Shown: in pieces, positions 1 to 5,446 of the stretch
Numbering within the stretch: the first letter of the stretch is position 1
Layout of the letters: the number at the start of each line of letters is the position of its first letter
Origin: Oscillospiraceae bacterium
GTDB taxonomy: Bacteria > Bacillota_A > Clostridia > Oscillospirales > CAG-272
Length of the DNA stretch: 6,670 nt
Direction of reading: 5' to 3'
Assembly: GCA_015063445.1 (NCBI GenBank)
Contig: SVUD01000073.1
Location: 1-6,670 of the forward strand
The notes under the pieces: model-generated
Seen by the model: only the letters and a program-made list of their open reading frames with translations
Database searches by the model: none
Told to the model about the DNA's origin: nothing
Position numbers and translations under genes: made by a program

Positions 1-64
1 GCCTTCGGCGCAAGGTCGCACGACAGGGCGTACGACATAAAAAACACCCCAATTTCTTTGGGGT
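1..64 (-). repeat. 64-bp direct repeat, left copy (with terminator hairpin)
   Basis: Bases 1-64 are identical to 210-273, an offset of 209 bp. The copy touches the window edge, so it may extend further left. Read on the minus strand it begins with a hairpin (7-bp arms 58-64 and 46-52, loop 53-57) followed by a T6 run at 39-44, which makes a plausible second Rho-independent terminator behind the tRNA unit. Here the upstream arm is shorter than in the right copy because homology stops at base 65. The rest of the repeat contains an imperfect GTCG/CGAC hairpin and a small CGCC-TTC-GGCG-like palindrome. Identity is seen directly; terminator function is inferred. Confidence 0.85.
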
Positions 65-209
65 AATCCATTATTTTGCTATGTTCCATCTCCGCCCCGG
101 AGGGTACGGCTATGCGGAATAACTCGGCGATTTTTCGTAGGCTTCGCTCAAAGTGAAGCTTTACTTTTCGCATTACGCCGGATACCGCAAGCGGTATGCG
201 AACCTTCAC
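65..209. other. Palindrome-rich intergenic segment between the two direct repeats
   Basis: This 145-bp stretch has no convincing gene. It is GC-richer than the surrounding AT-rich spacers and carries several short hairpins: CTCCG-CCC-CGGAG near 90-102, an 8-bp stem with one G-T pair at 141-159 (gcttcgct/agtgaagc), and ATACCGC-AA-GCGGTAT near 183-198. Together with the flanking 64-bp repeats it forms a 209-bp unit that resembles a dispersed intergenic repeat of the REP or MITE kind. One minus-strand frame is open throughout, but no ribosome binding site precedes its ATG at 171-173. The repeat-element reading is an inference from structure alone. Confidence 0.45.
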
Positions 210-273
210 GCCTTCGGCGCAAGGTCGCACGACAGGGCGTACGACATAAAAAACACCCCAATTTCTTTGGGGT
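210..273 (-). repeat. 64-bp direct repeat, right copy
   Basis: This is the second copy of the 1-64 repeat, with no mismatch. On the minus strand it lies just after tRNA-Arg and includes the downstream half of the tRNA terminator (T6 run and TTGGGG arm) plus about 35 bp of GC-rich sequence. The tRNA 3' end itself is not duplicated in the left copy, so the repeat is not an obvious tRNA-derived attachment site. Confidence 0.85.
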
Positions 274-284
274 GTTTTTTATGT
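244..284 (-). terminator. Rho-independent terminator of the tRNA-Gly/tRNA-Arg unit
   Basis: On the minus strand a near-perfect palindrome starts directly after the encoded CCA of tRNA-Arg. Arms 267-283 and 245-261 pair over 17 bp around a 5-nt loop (262-266), and an 18th pair can form using the last base of the tRNA. The GC core (CACCCCAA/TTGGGGTG) is followed by six T residues, the classic intrinsic terminator arrangement. Being symmetric (A-run before, T-run after), it could also stop plus-strand transcription. There is no trailer between the CCA end and the stem, which is unusually tight. Confidence 0.92.
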
Positions 285-359
285 GGCGCGCCCTGGAGGA
301 TTCGAACCTTCGACCTACCGGTTCGTAGCCGGGCACTCTATCCACTGAGCTAAGGGCGC
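284..359 (-). tRNA. tRNA-Arg (anticodon ACG)
   Basis: The minus strand folds into a 76-nt cloverleaf with an encoded CCA (284-286). The acceptor stem GCGCCCT/AGGGCGC is perfect, the D stem is GCTC/GAGT, and the D loop contains GG. The anticodon loop CTACGAA gives ACG, which after A34-to-inosine editing reads CGU, CGC and CGA arginine codons. The T loop is TTCGAAT and the discriminator base is G. Two helix positions do not pair: C27-U43 at the top of the anticodon stem and A50-C64 in the T stem. It lies 6 nt after tRNA-Gly and shares its promoter. It is probably functional, with a lower folding quality than its neighbour. Confidence 0.93.
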
Positions 360-365
360 AATGTT

Positions 366-439
<74 letters not shown>

Positions 440-461
440 AGATTTGCTTGACAGCTTTTAT

Positions 462-490
462 ATGATATCACAAACCAATTCATTTGTCAA
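462..490 (-). promoter_or_regulatory. Sigma-70-type promoter of the tRNA unit
   Basis: On the minus strand a consensus -35 TTGACA (485-490) is followed by a 17-bp spacer and a -10 TATCAT (462-467). Transcription would start near 455-456, about 16 nt before tRNA-Gly. The near-consensus hexamers and ideal spacing fit a strong stable-RNA promoter. Confidence 0.88.
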
Positions 491-493
491 GTC

Positions 494-530
494 TTTTTTG
501 GAAAGTTTTTAATATTTTTTTGCGTTTTTT
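494..530 (-). promoter_or_regulatory. Phased A-tracts / UP-element-like region upstream of the tRNA promoter
   Basis: Four A-runs on the minus strand (494-499, 506-510, 515-521 and 525-530) have centres spaced about 11.5, 10 and 9.5 bp, close to one helical turn. They lie directly upstream of the -35 box, where the RNA polymerase alpha subunit contacts UP elements. The arrangement predicts intrinsic curvature and promoter activation. Tracts and spacing are seen; function is inferred. Confidence 0.55.
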
Positions 531-533
531 ATT

Positions 534-578
534 AAAAGGGGTAAAGTGCTTCAAAAATCGAAATTCTTTACCCCTTTT
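534..578 (-). terminator. Rho-independent terminator after leuS (possibly bidirectional)
   Basis: Arms 566-578 and 534-546 form a perfect 13-bp stem (AAAAGGGGTAAAG/CTTTACCCCTTTT) with a 19-nt loop that can form a short inner TTC/GAA pairing. It begins 23 nt past the leuS stop codon and ends with TTTTAAT on the minus strand. The A-run and T-run flanks allow termination in either direction. It separates the protein operon from the tRNA unit. Confidence 0.82.
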
Positions 579-601
579 TAGTTTATTTTGCCATATTTTA
601 A

Positions 602-3004
602 TTACTTAATAACAATATTGATAATCTTTCCGGGAACTACAATTTCCTTGATAACCGTTTTTCCTTCTATAGCCGCACTGACCTTTTCGTCGCCCTTTAC
701 TATTGCGAGAATATCATCCTTCGATGCATCATTGGGAACAAACACTGTCGTACGAACCTTACCGTTTATCTGTACGGGAAGCTGAACAGTATCGTCAATA
801 GTCTTGCTCTCATCATATTCGGGCCACTTTGCGATAGAAATAAGGTCTTTTCCGCCAAGAAGCTCGTTTATCTCCTCTGCAACGTGAGGAGCGAAAGGCG
901 AAAGAAGCTTAGCGAAGGTAACAAGCTCGTCCTTAGTAAGATGTCCTACCTCATAAATTGAGTTTATCGCACCCATCATTGCCGCTATTGCGGTATTGAA
1001 GCGCATATTGTCAATATCTGCGGTTACTTTCTTAATAAGCTTGTGCATAACTTTTTCAAGCTCGGGAGTAACGCCTTCTCCATTAACTATATCAACGAGG
1101 TTCATAACTCTGTCAAGGAATCTCTTACAACCCTTTATGGACTGAGTATTCCAAGGAGCAGACTGCTCGAAGTCACCTATAAACATCTCGTAAAGACGCA
1201 TTGTATCAGCGCCATAATCACGAACAATATCATCGGGATTTACTACGTTGCCTCGTGATTTGGACATCTTCTCGCCATTTTCACCGAGAATCATACCATG
1301 ACTGGTACGCTTTGCGTAAGGCTCTTTGGTATCGAGAATGTCGATATCGAAGAGGAACTTAGACCAGAATCTCGAATAAAGAAGGTGAAGTGTTGTATGC
1401 TCCATACCTCCGTTATACCAGTCTACAGGCATCCAATATTGAAGTGCCTCACGAGAAGCAAGCTCCTTATCATTGTGCGGGTCGCAATAACGAAGGAAAT
1501 ACCACGACGATCCTGCCCACTGTGGCATTGTGTCGGTTTCTCTCTTTGCCTTTCCGCCACACTTAGGACAAGTGCAGTTTACCCAATCGGTCATAAGCGA
1601 AAGAGGTGATTCGCCCGTTTCGGTAGGCTCATAGGAATCCACCTCGGGAAGCTCAAGAGGAAGCTCATTCTCGGGCACGGGAACCCAGCCGCACTTCTCA
1701 CATTCAACAAGAGGAATAGGTTCTCCCCAATATCTCTGACGTGAGAATACCCAGTCTCTGAGCTTGAAGTTGACCTTCTCTTCTCCAATACCGTTTTCCT
1801 CGAGGAACTTGATCATCGCACGCTTAGCGTCAGCAACCTCAAGACCGTTAAGGAATCCTGAATTTACAAGCTTGCCTTCAGCAACGTCAGTATATGCCTC
1901 ATTCTGAACGTCACCGCCGGCAACTACCTCTATGATAGGAAGATTGAATTTCTTAGCAAAATCAAAGTCACGCTCATCGTGTGCCGGAACTGCCATTATT
2001 GCGCCTGTTCCGTATCCCGCGAGAACGTAATCGGAAATGAATATCGGAATTTCTTTACCGGTTGCGGGGTTAATAGCGCTCACTCCGTCAAGTCTTACGC
2101 CCGTTTTATCCTTTACAAGCTCTGTACGCTCGAAATCGGACTTTTTGGAAGCCTCGAATCTATAATTCTCTACCTCGTCATAGTTCTTGATGAGGGGCTT
2201 CCACTTTTCAACGTTCGCATGCTCGGGAGCGATAACCATATAGGTAGCACCGAAGAGTGTATCGCATCTTGTGGTATAAACGCGAAGCTTATCGCCTGCG
2301 GTAGTATTGAAATCAATCTCAGCTCCGTGAGATTTTCCTATCCAGTTGATCTGCTGAGTCTTAACTCTTTCTATGTAGTCAAGACCGTTAAGGTCGGATA
2401 TAAGTCTGTCTGCATACTCGGTTATCTTAAGCATCCACTGGCTCTTAACCTTACGTATAACAGCCGAAGCACATCTCTCGCAAACGCCGTTAACAACCTC
2501 TTCGTTAGCAAGAACTACCTTACAAGAGGTACAGAAGTTTACTGCCATTTCCTTTTTGTACGCAAGGCCCTTTTTGAAGAGCTGAAGGAATATCCACTGA
2601 GTCCACTTATAATAAGAAGGATCAGTGGTGTTGATCTCTCTGTTCCAGTCGAACGAAAGTCCGAGCGCCTTAAGCTGTGACTTGAATCTCGCAACGTTCT
2701 TTTCGGTAACGAGCTTCGGATGAATCTTATTCTTTATAGCATAATTTTCGGTAGGCAGACCAAAAGCGTCCCATCCCATTGGGAACAAAACGTTGTAGCC
2801 CTGCATTCTCTTCTTTCTTGAAACGATATCAAGGGCTGTATAGGGACGCGGGTGACCTACGTGAAGTCCCTGTCCCGAGGGATAAGGAAATTCTACCAAG
2901 GTATAGTACTTGGGAAGCGAATAATCCTGCTTTGCCTCAAAAGGATTTTTTTCATCCCAGATTTTTTGCCATTTAGGCTCGATTCGTTTGTAATCGTACT
3001 GCAT
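602..3004 (-). CDS. leuS: Leucyl-tRNA synthetase
   Basis: This class I aminoacyl-tRNA synthetase charges tRNA-Leu with leucine in the cytoplasm. The 800-residue protein is complete. The HIGH-type motif HVGH is at 48-51 and the KMSKS loop at 579-583. A zinc knuckle lies at C158/C161/C175/C178, and a second CxxC pair at C435/C438 with C479/C482 could bind another metal. The CP1 editing domain (about 222-415) is present, with the T-rich motif [13 protein letters not shown] (244-256) and AHDERD (341-346), so post-transfer editing of mischarged tRNA is expected. The leucine-specific insertion found in E. coli just before KMSKS is missing, as is usual in Firmicutes. An anticodon-binding domain and a C-terminal domain (about 735-800) complete it. 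ATG lies 1 nt after the rsfS stop, with AGAAGGA 8 nt upstream inside rsfS, suggesting translational coupling. It is the last protein gene before the terminator at 534-578. Confidence 0.99.
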   Translation of the reverse strand: MQYDYKRIEPKWQKIWDEKNPFEAKQDYSLPKYYTLVEFPYPSGQGLHVGHPRPYTALDIVSRKKRMQGYNVLFPMGWDAFGLPTENYAIKNKIHPKLVTEKNVARFKSQLKALGLSFDWNREINTTDPSYYKWTQWIFLQLFKKGLAYKKEMAVNFCTSCKVVLANEEVVNGVCERCASAVIRKVKSQWMLKITEYADRLISDLNGLDYIERVKTQQINWIGKSHGAEIDFNTTAGDKLRVYTTRCDTLFGATYMVIAPEHANVEKWKPLIKNYDEVENYRFEASKKSDFERTELVKDKTGVRLDGVSAINPATGKEIPIFISDYVLAGYGTGAIMAVPAHDERDFDFAKKFNLPIIEVVAGGDVQNEAYTDVAEGKLVNSGFLNGLEVADAKRAMIKFLEENGIGEEKVNFKLRDWVFSRQRYWGEPIPLVECEKCGWVPVPENELPLELPEVDSYEPTETGESPLSLMTDWVNCTCPKCGGKAKRETDTMPQWAGSSWYFLRYCDPHNDKELASREALQYWMPVDWYNGGMEHTTLHLLYSRFWSKFLFDIDILDTKEPYAKRTSHGMILGENGEKMSKSRGNVVNPDDIVRDYGADTMRLYEMFIGDFEQSAPWNTQSIKGCKRFLDRVMNLVDIVNGEGVTPELEKVMHKLIKKVTADIDNMRFNTAIAAMMGAINSIYEVGHLTKDELVTFAKLLSPFAPHVAEEINELLGGKDLISIAKWPEYDESKTIDDTVQLPVQINGKVRTTVFVPNDASKDDILAIVKGDEKVSAAIEGKTVIKEIVVPGKIINIVIK

Positions 3005-3005
3005 T

Positions 3006-3437
3006 TTAGTTTTCCTTCTTGTTTATGTTAAATTTTTTATCTACTTCTTCTTTGAGGGCTTCAATGCTCTCCTTTGATTCCTCGGGCAACAGCCTATCAA
3101 AATTATAGAACGCTCTTCCTTCGGAATCAAAAATATTTACAATCAAAGTACCGTAATCGACAAGGATCCAGGAATTTCCTTTTTTCCCTTCAACTCTCAA
3201 CGGACTCTGACCTCTCATTTCAAAATTATCGCTTATATCATCAGCAAGTGAAGCAACGTGCGTTGACGAGCGACCGGTTGCGTTAACATAGTAATCGGTA
3301 ATCGAGGTATGATCGGTTACGTTATACATAGTGACGTCGATTGCAAGTTTTTCAAGAAGCACCTTAACCGCTTCTTCGGCAAGTTTTTTTCCTTCAGCTC
3401 CTGAAAGCTCGTTTGTTTTTATAACATCGAAAGTCAT
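3006..3437 (-). CDS. rsfS: Ribosomal silencing factor RsfS
   Basis: RsfS binds uL14 on the large ribosomal subunit and blocks joining with the small subunit, lowering translation when nutrients are short. The 143-residue product carries the family core in order: the SITDYYV segment near 45-51, the ATGRSS turn (53-58), a helix containing LADDIS, the [18 protein letters not shown] block (about 79-96) and the IVNIFD...[11 protein letters not shown] end (about 99-119). The acidic-basic C-terminal tail ([10 protein letters not shown]) is probably helical. The start is ATG with GGAGAG 3-5 nt upstream. It lies 19 nt after the LCP gene and 1 nt before leuS. In many Firmicutes rsfS is next to yqeK; here the LCP gene lies between them. 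Identification is firm. Confidence 0.97.
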   Translation of the reverse strand: MTFDVIKTNELSGAEGKKLAEEAVKVLLEKLAIDVTMYNVTDHTSITDYYVNATGRSSTHVASLADDISDNFEMRGQSPLRVEGKKGNSWILVDYGTLIVNIFDSEGRAFYNFDRLLPEESKESIEALKEEVDKKFNINKKEN

Positions 3438-3456
3438 ATTCTCTCCATATAAAAAT

Positions 3457-4446
3457 TTATTTTTTTGCTATATGCAGACTTTTTATACCATCTGCCGTGT
3501 ATTCCTTAATCTTTAAAGAGTCGTCGTAGTATATATCCGTAAATTTTTCATCGTGAGTGTTTAAAAACTCAAGTCCGCTATCAAACTCTTTGTCTGCAAA
3601 CATATATTTTCTTGCTAATTCTGCCCCGCTTTTTCTGTTCAAAACATAGAAAGAAAGTCCGTTTTCGTTTTCTAACGGTTCTCCCGGAACAGTTGCGTAA
3701 AAGGCTTTTTTCTCACCTTCCGAATTAATTACGTCAATAAATACGTTTATAAAATCGTAAAGCTTTACGTCGGTTATAACCTCTTTTTCAACAATTGAAG
3801 CGACTTTTATTATAGTTGGCAGACTGAGTCCCGAAAGCGCCTTTGAGAAAAGAGCGTTTAAAAAGATTTTCTGCGCATCTATTCTCCCAAGATCCCCCAT
3901 AGCATAACCGCTTCTGTATCTTACAAAGCGTTCTGCCAATTCACCGTTTATACGATTATTTCCCTTCTTCAAAACGATAGGATCTTCTCCTTCAAGATAA
4001 ATAGTCTTATCCTCCGACAGACTGATATCAAGACCTCCGATGGAATCCACCAACTTTTTAAAAGTAGGTATCGTTACTCCGAAATAACCGTCATATCTCG
4101 TACCAAATGCCGCGGCAATTTCACTTGACGTCTCACTAAGAGCCTTTTCTTTAGAAAGCCCCTCGGAAACCTTTGATGCATACAACTGATTTATCTTATT
4201 CTGAACCTTACCGAAGCCGAAGTAGGTATCTCTCGGAATCTGAGCGACTCTCGCTTCCGAATTTTTTGGATCATAAGCTACGGTAAAGAGAACGTCAGTA
4301 TTTTCAGCCGCCTCATCAAAGCCGGCTACAAGAAAGACGTATTTATTCTTATCCGCGCTTACGGCTGCCCTTTTGGCAATTGGAGCGCAACTGACAAACA
4401 GACTGCAAAAAACAGTAATAATACATAATAACGCGATTTTTTTCAT
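3457..4446 (-). CDS. LytR-CpsA-Psr (LCP) family protein, putative lipoprotein
   Basis: LCP enzymes transfer undecaprenyl-linked glycopolymers such as teichoic acids or capsule to peptidoglycan outside the membrane. Numbering from the upstream GTG, visible family motifs are LVAGFDE (40-46), TDVLF (51-55), IPRDTYF (71-77), KINQLY (85-90), the VDSIGGLDI block (134-142) and the catalytic-pocket stretch FVRYR...GDLGR with R177, R179, D186, R189 and Q193. The usual Arg of the RxD motif before TDVLF is Asn (N50). The N-terminus has two lysines, a hydrophobic stretch and FVSC at 18-21, which looks like a lipobox, whereas most LCP proteins have a transmembrane anchor. The C-terminal third (about 205-330) lacks recognised motifs apart from a TVPGEP segment. 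GTG at 4447-4449 and ATG at 4444-4446 are adjacent; ATG is chosen because GGGAG lies 8 nt upstream. Substrate is unknown. Confidence 0.93.
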   Translation of the reverse strand: MKKIALLCIITVFCSLFVSCAPIAKRAAVSADKNKYVFLVAGFDEAAENTDVLFTVAYDPKNSEARVAQIPRDTYFGFGKVQNKINQLYASKVSEGLSKEKALSETSSEIAAAFGTRYDGYFGVTIPTFKKLVDSIGGLDISLSEDKTIYLEGEDPIVLKKGNNRINGELAERFVRYRSGYAMGDLGRIDAQKIFLNALFSKALSGLSLPTIIKVASIVEKEVITDVKLYDFINVFIDVINSEGEKKAFYATVPGEPLENENGLSFYVLNRKSGAELARKYMFADKEFDSGLEFLNTHDEKFTDIYYDDSLKIKEYTADGIKSLHIAKK

Positions 4447-4483
4447 CACAAATTCTCCCGAAATTTCTTTCGGTTATTTTGTG
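4447..4483 (-). promoter_or_regulatory. Leader hairpin enclosing the LCP gene ribosome binding site
   Basis: On the minus strand the last 37 nt before the ATG can fold in two tiers. Outer arms CACAAA (4478-4483) and TTTGTG (4447-4452) pair over 6 bp. Inner arms CCGAAA (4468-4473) and TTTCGG (4458-4463) pair over 6 bp and close a GAAA tetraloop of the stable GNRA type. The Shine-Dalgarno GGGAG (4455-4459) falls partly in the inner stem and partly in the internal loop, and the alternative GTG start is inside the outer stem. Pairing is seen directly; translational control is inferred. Confidence 0.5.
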
Positions 4484-4501
4484 CAAAAGACGTTACAGTA
4501 G

Positions 4502-5128
4502 TTATAGTAATAATTTCTTTTCAAGACATTTTTTTGATATATATATTTTCGAATTTATCGGTTGCTCCATTCTTGTGAGCGCCTCAAGCACTCCTTCAAA
4601 TGCGGCGAGAACAGCTTGATCCAGCCTCAAAAATCTTTCATCCTGTGAAAGCTCTTCTATCCCATTAAATAAAAATTCGCGAACTTTTATGCAAGAAGCA
4701 AATTTTCTCGTATCCTCCGCATAATCCGACACGAAAATTATTTTATCAAAAACACTCATGTTTTCACAACCGAGAGTGTGATTGAACACAGCCGAGAGAA
4801 TGTCATCGCTCGCGAAGTCGGTAAAATCCTCTCTTATAACGTAAGGGGCGGTAAACGAATGAATAACGCCAAGCGTCTCTTTATCCTCTTCCGTCAAAGG
4901 AAATTTATTCTTTTCAAGCATTTCAAGCTGACGTTCAATCGATATCTCCTTTGAGATATCATGCAAAAGCGCTGCCGCGGAAAGCTCGGATATCCTATCA
5001 GGTAAAATCAACTCCCCGAGTCTTTTGGCGCATCTCTCAACTCCAAGCGTATGTGAAAATCTTTTTTCGCTCATACGCTCTTTTATCTTTTCTCTTAGCT
5101 CCGAAAGCATTTTGTCGGTAAAAAACAA
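4502..5128 (-). CDS. yqeK: YqeK-family HD-domain hydrolase (symmetrical Ap4A hydrolase family)
   Basis: YqeK proteins are metal-dependent HD-superfamily enzymes that split diadenosine tetraphosphate symmetrically into two ADP. Numbered from the furthest upstream in-frame TTG (5144-5146), family signatures are FSHTLGV (30-36, with H32), ALLHDISKE (59-67, the HD pair H62-D63), IHSFTAPYV (95-103, H96), AVFNHTLG (119-126, H123) and FVSDYAEDTRKF (138-149, D141), so the metal ligands look intact. About 20 lysine-rich residues extend past the usual end. The preferred start is TTG at 5126-5128, because GGAGG lies exactly 6 nt before it; this gives 208 residues and leaves 14 nt after yhbY. The upstream TTG (4-nt overlap with yhbY) has no such site and the first ATG (5108-5110) is too far from GGAGG. 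The usual partner nadD is absent. Confidence 0.93.
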   Translation of the reverse strand: MFFTDKMLSELREKIKERMSEKRFSHTLGVERCAKRLGELILPDRISELSAAALLHDISKEISIERQLEMLEKNKFPLTEEDKETLGVIHSFTAPYVIREDFTDFASDDILSAVFNHTLGCENMSVFDKIIFVSDYAEDTRKFASCIKVREFLFNGIEELSQDERFLRLDQAVLAAFEGVLEALTRMEQPINSKIYISKKCLEKKLLL

Positions 5129-5134
5129 TTTAAA

Positions 5135-5139
5135 CCTCC
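5135..5139 (-). promoter_or_regulatory. Ribosome binding site that sets the yqeK start
   Basis: GGAGG on the minus strand, within the longer AGGCGGAGG, is separated by TTTAAA (6 nt) from a TTG codon at 5126-5128. It lies inside the reading frame if the upstream TTG at 5144-5146 were used, and 24 nt from the first ATG, so it points to the internal TTG as the real start. Confidence 0.65.
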
Positions 5140-5142
5140 GCC

Positions 5143-5430
5143 TCAAAGCTCAATTCTTTTTTTCTTAACTGATTCCTTATAAAGAACGAATTTAGTTCCT
5201 ACGCAGGAAACAACCTCGCACCCAATAGCCTCAGCTATCACAGCCGAAGCCTCCTTTGCGGTATATCCGCTGTTTTCAAGCACACGTGCCTTTATAAGCT
5301 CTCTCGCCTCAAGAGCGTTTGCTATCTGCTTGCATATCTCATCTGTTATACCGCCCTTTCCAATCTGGAAAATGGTATCAAGGTTCTGCGAAAGTGAACG
5401 GAGATATGCGCGTTGTTTGCTAGTTATCAT
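5143..5430 (-). CDS. yhbY: YhbY-type (CRM domain) RNA-binding protein
   Basis: This small 95-residue protein is a single CRS1-YhbY (CRM) domain, an IF3-C-like fold that binds RNA and associates with pre-50S ribosomal particles during assembly. The sequence matches the family from end to end: SKQRAYLRSLSQ (4-15), the FQIGKGGIT loop with the RNA-contacting GKGG (24-27), the ALEARELIKARVLEN block (39-53), then a helix (about 58-69) and the final strands CEVVSCVGTKFVLYKES. A short basic tail (KKKR) ends it. The start is ATG at 5428-5430, 16 nt after ftsY, with a weak GGTAG site upstream. In many Firmicutes it is followed by nadD and yqeK; here yqeK comes directly. Identification is firm; the exact cellular role in Firmicutes is less well defined. 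Confidence 0.96.
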   Translation of the reverse strand: MITSKQRAYLRSLSQNLDTIFQIGKGGITDEICKQIANALEARELIKARVLENSGYTAKEASAVIAEAIGCEVVSCVGTKFVLYKESVKKKRIEL

Positions 5431-5446
5431 ATTATCTACCTAAAAT

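Noticed and set aside
1..273. CRISPR array
   Set aside because: Only two copies of a 64-bp repeat separated by 145 bp are present, with no regular spacers and no cas genes.
210..300. Integrative element attachment site at the tRNA-Arg 3' end
   Set aside because: The duplicated segment excludes the tRNA 3' end, and no integrase or other mobile-element gene is in the window.
1979..2680. 233-codon open frame on the plus strand
   Set aside because: It lies wholly opposite leuS, which has full domain and motif support, and its translation shows no recognisable family features.
4447..4501. Intrinsic terminator between yqeK and the LCP gene
   Set aside because: The hairpin there is short, is followed by the ribosome binding site rather than a T-run, and overlaps the translation start, so a leader structure is more likely.
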